Below are positions 11,637 to 22,278 of a stretch of 64,000 bases of DNA, piece after piece. This stretch comes from Plectosphaerella cucumerina (Eukaryota; Ascomycota; Sordariomycetes; Glomerellales; Plectosphaerellaceae). The stretch covers positions 434,001-498,000 of the forward strand of contig JAGPXD010000007.1 of NCBI GenBank assembly GCA_020746995.1, in the 5' to 3' direction. The position numbers and the translations under genes were made by a program. The first letter of the stretch is position 1. Every line of letters begins with the position of its first letter. The notes beneath the pieces are model-generated. The model searched no databases. It was not told the DNA's origin and was given only the letters and a program-made list of their open reading frames with translations.

Positions 11637-12089
11637 TGTGGGTGATGTGGTGTTGAGGGAGATCCAAAGAAGGGGAAGTTGTCGGTTGCCCGTGGTCGGG
11701 TTGAGGCTTCGGGTTGGCGGGGTACCTAGACGTCAGTGACGCCACAGGATTGAGGCCACTTCCAAGACTTTGTTTCGGCTTCTAACGGCCGACAGACCGG
11801 CTTGGGATGCCGAGTGACTGCAGAGGAGAACAAATGGAAGGAAGAAGTGCTCAGCCTCGGGCGAGTGGTCGGTGTCGCCGTCTCATGTGAGCTGGTAGTT
11901 GGGTGGGGCAAGGCAGACTCGAGGTCGTGGGGTGGCGGCGCCTCAACTGAAGCTGTCCAGTCGGTGAGCTCGGTGAACACGGTCTTCACCCTGGATGCCA
12001 CTGAGCTTGTACATCTCGCAAATGGTATTTCCACTAAGAGATAGGCAAGTCTCAAAATAAGGCCCGCAAAAGCGCTTTAATCCTTCGTT
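11637..12089. other. Intergenic stretch upstream of the PPxY-protein gene
   Basis: It lies between the 5' end of the PPxY-protein gene and the 3' end of the glycosyltransferase gene, both on the minus strand. It includes a TACCTA element at 11723-11728. Nothing else was recognised. Confidence 0.4.
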
Positions 12090-13697
12090 CTACTTTCCCA
12101 AGGCCAAGATCTCCCTTGCCGCCCTTCCGCGCCCCTCGTTCTCCGGATGACGCTTCGCCACCGCCTTGGCAGTCTGCTGATACTCTGCGGCCTTAGGTCC
12201 GATAATGACCTCCTCCAGACTCTCTGCCACCTCATTTCTCTCCCAAGCCCCCTTGGCTTTCTTGTTCGCCCATTTACCGACACCGTTGAGCTCGGCGCGG
12301 CAGGCATAATCGTAACAATCTGCCCAGCCGGGCAGCGCGACTTGCGGGACAGCAGCACTGGAGATGTCAGCACAAACAGGAAAGATTGCTTCGGAAGTGG
12401 GCGACTCACCAGAGCGCTTCGTGGAAGGAATTTGCTCCGCCATGGCTCACTGAGCACACGATGTCGCCCGACTCCATGATTGACTTTGGCTCTGCTGTGA
12501 GCCAGTGCAGGATTCGAGCATGGTCCTTTTCGATCTCGGAACCTAGGATCTCCGTGAATTCCAGCCATCGGCCGGTGAACTTGGTGTTATCAGGGTCGTC
12601 TTCCTCGGTCAACAGTCGCGGCATCTTCCACAAGATTTGATATTCGACACCCCGACCGGATGCCGTCACTCTGCCGAGGAAGATCCGGAAAGCATAGGCC
12701 AGTTCCCTGGCTTTCTCCAGTGTATAGTGCATGTGCGTGCCGAGATTGACCAGAATCGTCGGCCGGCGATGCAGCCAAGTGGCCAGCTCCGAGTCGACGG
12801 TAGCGATGGGGGCTGCTGAACGTAGAATCGGTCCGCATGGGATGGTGTACTTCGGGATGATTTCGAGCGGGAAGTCAATGTCTCTGCTGTTGGAGACGAG
12901 GATCTTGAGACCCTCTTCGGGCGCCGACGTAAGTCCCATGTCGTACATGGTCATTATCTTGATATCTGGGCCCAGCTCTTCGTCAATGGCAGCCTGGATG
13001 CGGCCCGATATCTTCTCGGTGAAGATGGCAAAGCCTACGACGAGGTTGTACCAAATGTTAAGCGGAACGAGGTACCACGGGATTGGAAAGGGGATGCCAG
13101 AGCAGAAGCTTTCCGAAGACACATTAGTTCCGATTCTAGCTGCTTCGCAGAAGAGTGATCTTACATCGGGTACTTCCACAGGACCTGAAGTCTCGGTTGC
13201 ATAGGTAGGGCGAAGTCCTTGAGGACGTTGGGGACCAACGACACCCAATTGATGCTTGCGTGGCGGTCAAAAGACAGCGCAGGGCTCAGCATGGCGTCAA
13301 TTACTGTCACATCGGGCTGCACCTCTTCGTAGATGCGCTGGATATCGCGATAGATGTCCGTCCACTCCGTCGGCAGCCATGGGTGCATGATGCTGACGAG
13401 GCCGCGCAGGGAGCGCGTGGTGTTGAGAAAGCCGGGCGGAAGATTGTACGTCTTGCTGCCCGGATTGTGGGGGCGCATCACGGCCTTGGAGTGCGTGAGG
13501 CCATTGATGAGGTGGAAGATCGGCGTGGGTTCATTGGGGGCGTTGAGCTGGAGGATCGACTTTTCGAGGCCTATTTGTGACGCGATGTGGACTTCAACTT
13601 CCGGTGCGTCCTGAAGCATCGCGTGGGCCGTGGCGAGGACGACATTGGACTGGCCGTAATCGCTGTTGGTGAGGAAGAGTACCCGTCGAGGGGCCAT
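12090..13697 (-). CDS. GT1-family UDP-glycosyltransferase-like protein
   Basis: Protein of 499 residues. Exons on the minus strand: 13697-13165, 13108-12410, 12357-12090. The N terminus starts with a Rossmann strand (RRVLFLTNSDYGQSNVVLA) as in UDP-glucosyl/glucuronosyl transferases. The C-terminal half has the nucleotide-sugar region: TILVNLGTH, then CSVSHGGANSFHEAL, joined across the second intron to CAAVPQVALPGWADCYDYA, matching the H-G-G...P-Q...W-x-D order of the GT1 signature. No C-terminal membrane anchor was seen, so it is probably a soluble fungal enzyme that conjugates small molecules. It is divergently placed from the Gfo/Idh oxidoreductase. Confidence 0.87.
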
Positions 13698-14491
13698 GAT
13701 GAGTTGTCTGCCAGATGAGGTTCGTGAGAAATCTCTCTCATGCTGTCAACGAGCCAGGCGAGAGACTCTTGGCGAGAGAATCTTGATCCTTCTTATGTCC
13801 CGAGCTGAAATCTCTAGTGACGGCACACGAGACATCTGCCGACCTCATTGTGCAGACAACCCAACGAGGGCCAATCCTCCTGATATTCGTGGTCAGCAAG
13901 ATCCCTGTCGATACCCCAAAACGGCAATTTTCGTCGACGTCGAAGGATCGTGGGATCTTGGCTCATCTGCATGTTCCAAGCGACGTCCCCAAGCGGTACT
14001 AGATCTGCGATTAGGATCTGATGGCGCATCACGAGACTTTGTGAATGGCTTCAGGAAGACGACGGGAGTTGAAGATGGTCAGGAAGTGACCTCCCCCCTG
14101 TTTCGAGCGAACGACTCGGAAGATGACAAATCCCAAGCTGCGCCGGGGAGTGTCGGCCGTGAAGCCACACCAAACTACCCCGCACTAACCGTATCAAGGA
14201 ACCCCGAGACTCCCCGGGCGCGGGGCATCGCGACATCGCCAAACGTCACTACGCCTCCACCACCGGAGTAAATCCCACCACCCCTCATCAGGCTATCACT
14301 TCAGGCTCAAATGCGATGCGCGGACAGATGCAACGGAGAGTATTAAACAGACACCACCCCGCTCCAGATATTGAACAAGTGACTCTTCTTCATCAAACGT
14401 AACACTGCTTGCTCCTCCATCGATCGTTGATTGCTCCTCAACTTTTCCTTCCAACCGCTCGACTTCCATCCATCTAAACACCCCCCACACC
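13698..14491. promoter_or_regulatory. Divergent promoter of glycosyltransferase and oxidoreductase genes
   Basis: A plus-strand frame of 201 codons in this stretch has no domain and ends without continuity, so I treat it as chance. The last 100 bases before 14492 are C/T-rich, as in fungal 5' leaders. Confidence 0.4.
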
Positions 14492-15793
14492 ATGGCTCCC
14501 ATCAAGGTCGGCATCGTCGGGTATGGCGGCGCCGCAAAGCGTTTCCACCTGCCCTTCATCACGGCCATCCCCGACTACGAGGTCCACGCCATCTTCCAGA
14601 GGGCCGAAGCGCCCGCCGACCCCTCGTCCGCCCCGGCCGGCTCTCACTGCACCGTCGACTTCCCCAAGGTCAAGCACTACCGTGTAGCTGAGGAGTTCTT
14701 CGCCGATCCCGAGATCCAATTCGTCGTCGTTGCCACGCGCGATGACACGCACGCTCATTTCGCAGAGCTGGCCCTTCGCGCTGGCAAGCATGGTAGGTCA
14801 TTCATCGCCTGATGCTTCCCCGGGACCAATCCCCACTAACCCGCCCCCAGTGATCGCCGATAAGCCTTTTGCCAGGTCGGCCGAGGAGGCGGACAAGGTT
14901 ATCAAGTTGGCTGAGGAGAAGGGTCTGATCGTGACGTGCTTCCAGAACCGGAGATGGGTGAGTAGTCCGACTCGACGACTCAACGAAGAGAGACAGTGCT
15001 GATGACCGCAGGACGGCGACTTCCGCACGCTCAAGAAGCTCATCGACGCCGGTGCCCTGGGCGACATCAAGGAGGCCGAGCTGCATTACGACTTCGAGAA
15101 TGCCCCCTGGCTGCATCTCATGACGGCCAAGAAGTGGACGCCTGGCTCCGGCATGGCCTTCGGTCTCGGCACCCACAGCGTTGACCAGGCTCTTGCGCTC
15201 TTCGGCCGGCCAAAGTCGGTCACGGGCTTCTTCCGCACCCAGCGCCCCATTGAGAGCGAGGTCGAGGATTCGTTCACCATCATCCTGCAGTATGACGGCG
15301 CCCAGAAGGACCTGCTCGTCACCGTCAAGACGTCCGTCACGAGCCCCTTGTCGCAGCAGCTGAAGCAGCTCGTCCGCGGCACCAAGGGATCGTTTGTCAA
15401 GGTAGGCCTAAGCGTGCCAATGTGTCCAATGTGGTTTCTGACATCCTGCAGTTCCAGCAGCGCAGCACCTGCCCCCAAGAGGAGCAGATTGCCGAGGGCG
15501 CCAAGCCGCTCGACCCAGGATTCGGCGTCGAGTCCGAGGCAGTTCGCGGTATCCTGACGACGTACGAGGAGTTCGACTCGACCATCCAGAAGCTCGACCC
15601 TGAGACAAACAAGTACACGGGCCGGTACCCGACTGTCACTGGTCGCTGGATGGGGCTGTACGAGAACGTGGCTGATGCCATCAACGGCAAGGCCGAGCTG
15701 GAGGTCAAGGCGACGCAGTCGCGGGACGGCCTGCGGGTCATCGAGCTGGCGAGGGAGTCGCACGACAAGGGCGTCACTGTCGCTTGGAGGTAG
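14492..15793 (+). CDS. Gfo/Idh/MocA-family NAD(P)-dependent oxidoreductase
   Basis: Protein of 379 residues in four exons: 14492-14792, 14851-14957, 15012-15401, 15452-15793. The N-terminal Rossmann motif is GIVGYGGAAKRFHLPF. The family's EKP-type signature is present as IADKPFARSAEEA. The C-terminal alpha/beta domain includes GLGTHSVDQALALFGRP. Such enzymes oxidise or reduce sugars, inositols or dihydrodiols; the substrate is unknown. It resembles yeast YMR315W-like or fungal oxidoreductases of the GFO group. It converges with the OB-fold gene with only about 40 bases between the stops. Confidence 0.93.
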
Positions 15794-15835
15794 ACGGGCA
15801 GGATGATATATGTCATCGTAGCAGGAACCGAAATC

Positions 15836-17209
15836 TCAAGAACCGTCGTCGGCCATTTTGCCTTCTGTCTCCCACCAGCTTCGAATGCTGTCAACGTCGC
15901 ACCACGCGAGTTCGCGGGGTTCCTCGTACCACCATCGCTCCCCTGGCCGTGTAGGTCTGTCGCTGACGTATTTCTTCAGACTTCCGCCCTCGAACAAGTG
16001 GTTTTTGACGCCCACGAGGAGCACGACGGCACCAACGCGCGGCGCGAAACCGTCCGGGTCGAGGAAGACGGTCAACAGGATACGCTTCGAGGTCGAGGGG
16101 TCGGCGACGCGCGCGGTGCGCATGGTGAAGGGCGGCACGGGGCATGGTTGGACGTCGTCGAGGGCGCTGATGACGACGAGGGTGTTGATGGACCAATTTT
16201 GCTTGTAGGGAAGGTGGGGGATCGACCGTAGCGGGGTGAGCTTAAGAGGGATCGAGGGATGGGCCCAGTCGCGGGAAAGGGCGACGGGTGGGTGGTTTGC
16301 GTAGGAGGCGGCTGCTGCCTCGGCGGCTTCTTCGCGGCGGCGGGCCGTCTTGGAAGGCGAAACGATCATGTCTTCGAAGTCGTCGGCGCCAAGGTCATAA
16401 TCGTCGTCGTCGTCGTCGAAATCGATCGGAGGTCGCTGAGGATGTGGCTGACTTTTGGTCGGGGTGCGGTACGCTGCTCCTTGCCTTGCTTGGTCTATCC
16501 AGTCGTCAAACTCGATCTGGCTGCTGGGGATCAGGTCGATCTCGCCGTTATCGGCCTCTTCCTCTGGGACGTCCTTGTGTAGCGCGTCTTGGTCTGGCGC
16601 GTCATCCTCCTCTTCCGGCACGCCTTCTTCTAGTGTCTCTGTATTGTCGATGGCCGATTGCCACCCGACTGTGGCCAGATCGTCAACCACGAGGTATACC
16701 ATCTGTTTCGGATCGTCCGGCCCATCGCTCTCAACGTCGCGGTGGTGCATGCTGAATGCGCCGAGGCGCACGTAGCATCCGCCGCTCACGGTGCCGGCGT
16801 CGACGAAAGGGTGCATGTCGGGGTGCAGTAGCGCCTGAATGCAAAGCTCGCCATCGCCAAGGAGCAATCGCACGGCGCGCCATCGAGAAGACCGGGGGAT
16901 TGCCGCGACGGAGACATCCTCGACTAGGAAGACAGAATCGGGAACGCAGTAGCGGGTGCGCAGGAGCTCGCCGATGAGAGGTTTCGGGGTGAATGGTTCG
17001 GACGGGTCGGCAAAGGTTATCGAGGTCTTGGGCACGGGGCCAGGGTCTTTCGGGACATCTTTGTCGTCGTCGAGGGACGGGGGAGGCATGTGTAGGCGCG
17101 CATGCTTCGGAGGGGTGGGAGGGGTGGGAGGAAAGTTGACGGAGGGGGCAGTTGAAGCACGAGAACTCGAAGGTCGAGGACGACGATGCGGCATGACGTG
17201 CAGGAACAT
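15836..17209 (-). CDS. Protein with two predicted OB folds, RPA70-like N-terminal region
   Basis: Single-exon protein of 457 residues (a second possible start lies five codons in). After a Pro/Ser-rich start, residues about 87-160 resemble the N-terminal OB fold of the large RPA subunit: RWRAVRLLLGDGELCIQALL, then HPFVDAGTVSGGCYVRLGAF. The middle (about 190-310) is acidic and low in complexity (FDDDDDDYDLGADDFEDM). A second small-barrel region near 330-430 (NWSINTLVVISALDDVQPC; RVADPSTSKRILLTVFLDP; GAVVLLVGVKNHLFEGG) looks like another OB fold ending in a Trp-rich tail. The protein lacks the RPA zinc ribbon. A role in single-stranded DNA or telomere biology is plausible but inferred from fold resemblance only. 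Confidence 0.72.
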   Translation of the reverse strand: MFLHVMPHRRPRPSSSRASTAPSVNFPPTPPTPPKHARLHMPPPSLDDDKDVPKDPGPVPKTSITFADPSEPFTPKPLIGELLRTRYCVPDSVFLVEDVSVAAIPRSSRWRAVRLLLGDGELCIQALLHPDMHPFVDAGTVSGGCYVRLGAFSMHHRDVESDGPDDPKQMVYLVVDDLATVGWQSAIDNTETLEEGVPEEEDDAPDQDALHKDVPEEEADNGEIDLIPSSQIEFDDWIDQARQGAAYRTPTKSQPHPQRPPIDFDDDDDDYDLGADDFEDMIVSPSKTARRREEAAEAAAASYANHPPVALSRDWAHPSIPLKLTPLRSIPHLPYKQNWSINTLVVISALDDVQPCPVPPFTMRTARVADPSTSKRILLTVFLDPDGFAPRVGAVVLLVGVKNHLFEGGSLKKYVSDRPTRPGERWWYEEPRELAWCDVDSIRSWWETEGKMADDGS

Positions 17210-17651
17210 GAACAGGCAGCTAAACGCGCTAACTGGTTCCGGGCCAGCCGGACTCGGACTCGGAGTGGAGGCCTGATCGCCCCTAACGCAGCCACAGCTT
17301 GGCGCCTCCGGTTGGCCGATGCCCCTGAATTCCCCCGAAGCCTCTGAAACTCGAGGACCTAAATGCCCACCCCGAACTCGGAATGACTTCCACCTCTGGT
17401 ATGGAACCTAGAACTCTCTTTCGACAGGTGGCTGGTAACGGAAGAAATCAAGAATCCCGAGCAACCTTCCACCATCTCCGGTGCTTGGATCAACAAATCA
17501 ATCATTCGAGCTCATGTTCGAGTGTGGAATTCCATTCGTCTATCAACTCAATCGGGAACCCTCACTCTCAAATTCGGGCGCCCGGAGACAACTCCGTCCA
17601 CCATCTACAATCCAAACTGAACGCTTTCGAATGACAATATCGCTGACACCA
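17210..17651. other. Intergenic stretch
   Basis: It lies between two minus-strand genes and should contain the OB-fold gene's promoter and the transporter's 3' end. No coding frame was recognised. Confidence 0.4.
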
Positions 17652-19374
17652 CTAGTACGCGTACCGGAAGCTCCGGTTCTCAAAGTCCGTCAGATCCTGG
17701 AGCACTGCCTCGTCCATGGCCTCGGCCGCCTCATCCCTCGGCTCGGCGTCGCGCATCCTGTTCCTGCGAATGAGCAGGAAGCGAAGCGAGATGGCAATGC
17801 ACACCTGCGCCGCGATGCAGCCGATGATGAGCTTGCAGCCCGTCTGGTAGATGGGAGCCTCGCGACCGATAAATCCATGTGGTCCGATGATGTTGCCGAT
17901 GCAGTAGGCGAGGAAGACGAAGGCCGTCGCAGTCGTACGCTTGGTGTAGCCGCCCACGTTGGAAGCAGGCATCTGAAGAGCCACGATAAGGGAGCCGACG
18001 AAGGAGGCGCACTCCAATATGTTAGTCTCTGGACGGACGCTTTGATCTTGACAAGCAAACTCACCATGTAGTAGCCCGCCAGGAGACCGCCCTTGTTGGT
18101 GCGAGGCAGCTGCCAGAACAGGCAGACGGCCACAAGGGTAGGCAGAAGCCACACGCACATGACAATGGTGCGGACGTTCTTGAACCTCGAAGCGACGTAG
18201 GGACCCGTGAACATGAAGATGGCCGTGCAGGCGCCGTAAGGGATACCGTAAGCCGTCGTCAGCAGAGCGCTTCCGGTGAAGCCCTTGACGATGAGCTTGC
18301 TGAAGTTCGCGATGCCGCCGTTGATGACCTCGTTGAACAGCACGAACCAGAAGAGAAGCCAGACCTGACCGTCGCGGAAGACCTCGAGGATCTGGTGTCT
18401 CTTGATCTTGCGGTTGAAGACGCCGCCGCGGGACCGCGCGTTCTGCGCAATGAGCATGGCGCGTTCCTCGGTCGAGAAGCGCTTGGCCGTCAGGATGTTG
18501 TCGGGCATGAAGAACCAGAGGATCACGCCCCAGACGATGGTGAGGCCACCGCAGAGGACGTAGATGATGCGCCAGACGTCCCAGCCCTTGGCCTGGCCTA
18601 CGCCGTAGAAGAGGACACCGCCGAACATGGAGCCAACGCCGTTGAAGCAGTAGAAGAGACCAGCGCGCGCAGGCTGCTTGTCGCGGGTGAACCATTGGGA
18701 GACGATGAGCATGAAGGCGGGGGTGATGACGGCTTCGAAGACACCCAGGAGGAAACGGCACACGGCCAGGCCGGCGAAGTTGCTGGAAGCCGCAGTGCAC
18801 ACGAGGATGGTGCCCCAGCTGAGCACGAATGCCGCCACAACCTTGCCCGTCGGGTAGTGCTGAGCGATGTATGATGCGGGCCACTCGGCAGCCAGGTATG
18901 CGACTACAACACGCATAGTCAGTAATTTGTTCTTTTGGTTGTTTTGCGGCCAGCGAAGAACTCGGGATTGAACGTACAGTAGAAAATGGACGCCATCCAA
19001 CTGTACTGCTCGCTCGTCATGCCCGTCGAGGTGAACAGGTCAAAGACGGCCGAGTAACCGAGCGCCTGCTTGTCGACATATTGCAGGAGGTATGTGCCGC
19101 AGAGAAGAGGCATCAGCTGCCAGTCGACCTTCTTGCGGAGCTTCTTGAGCCGCGCCTCATCGTTCATGAGCTCCTCGAGCCTGGAGTTGGGAATGCCGTG
19201 CTCGTGGAGGAAGAGCTGAGCCTCGTCGAGGTCGGCTCCGACGGCAATCTTGACGTCGGCGAGGGTCTCGGTGTCGCCTTTGACATGGGACTGGGCCTGG
19301 ATCAGGTCCGCCTTGGTGGGCTGAGCCTCGAGGTCGGCCGCCCCAAGGTTCTTCTCCGCTGAGTCGGGAGCCAT
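17652..19374 (-). CDS. MFS transporter, Dal5/allantoate permease-like (second copy of family)
   Basis: Protein of 531 residues. Exons on the minus strand: 19374-18978, 18903-18065, 18011-17652. A long hydrophilic N terminus (about 90 residues) precedes DWQLMPLLCGTYLLQYVDK, the usual first-helix motif of this family. CRFLLGVFEAVITPAFMLIV and SQWFTRDKQPARAGLFY match the loop 2-3 and helix 5 region. The C-terminal half includes ASNVGGYTKRTTATAFVF, also typical. It probably imports an organic anion or vitamin. It shows little close similarity to the 3.8-5.8 kb member beyond family motifs, so it is not a recent local duplicate. Confidence 0.92.
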
Positions 19375-20278
19375 TGTGGATGTGGCTGTGGTGGAGTTCG
19401 GGACTGGAAACAGCGAGGGGTTGATGCGGCGATGCAGGGGACTCGGGTCACCTTGAAGAATGGTCAGAGACTCTGATGAGGAGTGTCTGAGGATTCAAAC
19501 GGAAAAGAGCAGGCAAGATCATCCTCCCTTAAGTACAGACACGACTCTGTCCCTCCCGACATCCGGCCTAGTCAGCGACCTCTATCATCAACGGCAGATA
19601 GTCACCCGCTACTCCTATCAAGCGCCCGCCGGGCCATTATTCCGTCCCCCTCTCATCCCCGCCACTGATATCAACCTGTGGTCCCGTGGATCCTGCCACG
19701 AGTCGTATTATCCACCCAAAGTACGGGGTAAACTGGGCCAGCGATAAGCTAGGCGTTCCTAGGCTGGGTCAGGGCGTCGACGTTGAGATAGACGCCGGGG
19801 GCCAGTTCAACGGCCGGTGTCATGGGGCCGCGGGAAATTCGCCGCGGGTCTCGGGAATCCTGGCAAGTTTGCCGACATCTTAGGCTGTTGATCGACACAA
19901 CACCATGTTGTGGCTGTACTCCGGGCACGGGTGTTCGGTATTTCGTTCGAGTCCGGCTCTGATCACACTCTTTGGCCTGGCTTTCCGTATTCATTGCCTG
20001 ATAAGAGGAAACAAGTTTGGGTATCTGACGCTGCATTCGTGAAGGCCAAGACCGGCGCCATCATGGCTTCGCCCGCAACTCAGATATCGGCAAAGGCAAA
20101 CGTACGATAGTGAACATCTCTTGACAGAGCGCCACGTCCGGATCTCAAATTTGGAGTCCAGCATTATCAATCATTGCAGGATGGTGGTCAAACAACATTC
20201 ATGGGTGTTGATATCGAAAGCTACATGTCTCAGCTAAGAATTTTGCGATATGCCAGAGATACCTGAGCAAGCAAGTGC
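19375..20278. other. Intergenic stretch
   Basis: It holds the promoter of the transporter and the 3' flank of the esterase gene. A tRNA B-box-like sequence near 19945 was checked and has no matching A box or acceptor stem. Nothing else was recognised. Confidence 0.4.
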
Positions 20279-22185
20279 TCAATCCTCAAACTTTGCCGAT
20301 ATCCTCCACCAGAACTCACACTCCTTCTCGCCCCATTTGTAGTCCCTCATCTGCGCCGCAACACCCGAGTTTGTCCCGCCAGCCCTCTCATCATTGCCTT
20401 CGCCAAGTATCATGGTCGACGGCTTTCCGTCCTGCCACGCCGTCCACTCCTCCCTGTCGGCGAACTTGCCCTTCTTCAGCGCCGACGGGTCGCCTCGTGT
20501 GATGAAGCTGACGCAGTACGCGTGGAACTTGCCCGAGACCTCATCCTGTGCCGCAGAAATCTCTCTCACTTCCGGGTTGTAGGTCTGATAACGCATCTGA
20601 TCGCCATGATTGGCGCCCAAGAGCGCTGTCTTGTTGAGGGCCCAGTGGTACAGGAAGACGGGTGGGTCAGGGGGCGCGTTGGCCGATCCCCAGATGGCCG
20701 TCTGGCGGACCGGGCATGTGTAGGCGTAGTGGCCGTAGGCGGCCTCCATGCGGCGGAACTGGGAACCTGCACCGTACCGGGGCAGGATTGGGTCTGCGTA
20801 GGGAGAGGTTGGGTCGACGTCTGGGTCGGGGTAGAGAGCCTCAAGCTCCCCCAACTCGGCCTTTGAGAGATGGGGAAGCAGGATCCGGAAGAAGTCTGTG
20901 AAGTCGCTGGACGAGCTGGCCTTCTTGGGAACGTAGTAAGAACCCTCATTGTGCGCGGATCCGGCCAGGAGGGGGATCTTGTTCCACTTTCCGGACTTCC
21001 ATGCGTCAAGAGGCCGGCGCGAGATGATCTGGCCGTCTAGAACTGGCTGCCACGCCCACCTAACGGAAGGATCCGAGCGAGCAAACACTTCCTTTCCAGC
21101 CTTGTCAACCGTTTCTGAAGACAAAGCCCTCAGACATGTGAGAATCTCCGGGTTCTCCAGGTCCTTGTAGTGCCCGCAGGGAGTCAGGTCCAGGAACTCC
21201 CGGAAATGTTGCGTGTTGAGGGAGGCCGAGGGAGGGTGGATGGCGCGGGCAGTGTGTGCTCCGCTGTCCATGATGGCCTTGTGGTAGAGCTTCTTGGGCT
21301 GCTTGATGTCCATGACAAGGTGACCGATCTGATTCCGTCAGTGCATGGTCCAAGACTTGGCATTCGGAAGACTTACACCATGAGCAGCAGCGCTGAGTCC
21401 CATGATCGTAACATCATCAGGGTTGCCTCCGAATGCCTCGATGTTCTCCTGAACCCACTCCAGCGCCACATACATATCCCGGAGACCGAGGTTCAGAAGT
21501 CCCTCCTTTTCGGTCAATTTTGTGTTCAGGCCGCCAAACACACCGATGCGATACTGCATGCTCACGGCGACGAATGGCTCCGGGGAGTGCGCCAGCATCG
21601 TGTGGGTGTTGTGCATCCTGGCAGCGCCACGGTTGAAGGCGCCGCCTGGAATCAGGACCGAAACAGGCAGCTTCTTCTTGGAGGCATTATGACCACGGGG
21701 TCTCCAGATGTTGATAGTCAAGCAATCCTCCGACTCGGTGTCTGGACCGAGAAGAGGGTCGTCCAGGAACGGGACCAATTGCTTTCCAGGGCACCTGAAT
21801 CTGTCAGATCTTTGTTCGCGAAGTCAAGACCGAGGACCACTTGAACTCACCGAGGACCCATGTAAAACGCCTCGAGAGTGCCGTTCCCCGAAGGCACCGG
21901 CTCGGCCGGCCGGAATCGTCGATCATTGACTGGAGGCAGGGCAAATGGAATACCCATGAAGCCCTCGATTGGCTCGGGAAACTTTCCGTCATCGATGAGC
22001 CTTCCTACAACAGTTCCTTGTCTGATTGTAACCGATGGGTGTTCATCGTTGCGGCCGAAAATGGCCTCTCGAGCGCCTGGCTGGTAGAGGAAGAGCGCAA
22101 GCAAGAGGACCGGGATACCTGCGACCAGCATCCGTGTCAAGCCACCCCCGGAGGCTGGTTTTGCGTTTGATTTCGGTTGCGCCAT
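20279..22185 (-). CDS. Type-B carboxylesterase with N-terminal membrane anchor
   Basis: Protein of about 600 residues. Exons on the minus strand: 22185-21851, 21794-21377, 21328-20279. I chose the ATG at 22185 because it puts a membrane segment (MLVAGIPVLLLALFLYQP) near the N terminus as a signal anchor; an in-frame ATG at 22278 would add 31 residues. The alpha/beta-hydrolase core is of the cholinesterase/COesterase family: SEDCLTINIWRPRG, then LIPGGAFNRGAA for the oxyanion loop. The nucleophile elbow is GLSAAAHG (Ser about 246) instead of the common GESAGG. The catalytic His is likely in GANHGDQM. It is predicted to hydrolyse esters outside the cytosol or in the secretory route. Confidence 0.88.
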
Positions 22186-22278
22186 GTTTCCAGCCGTAGC
22201 AAGGAAACGGGTACATACAAGTGTCGGTGCGAGTTGAGATACCTTATCAAAGCGGTCGTCTGATGGAAGAGCCGCCAT

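Noticed and set aside
13666..14271. 201-codon plus-strand frame overlapping the glycosyltransferase start
   Set aside because: It overlaps the start of a certain gene, has no domain and lies in a divergent promoter.
19940..19960. tRNA B-box-like GTTCGAGTCC
   Set aside because: No A box at the right distance and no pairing acceptor arms.
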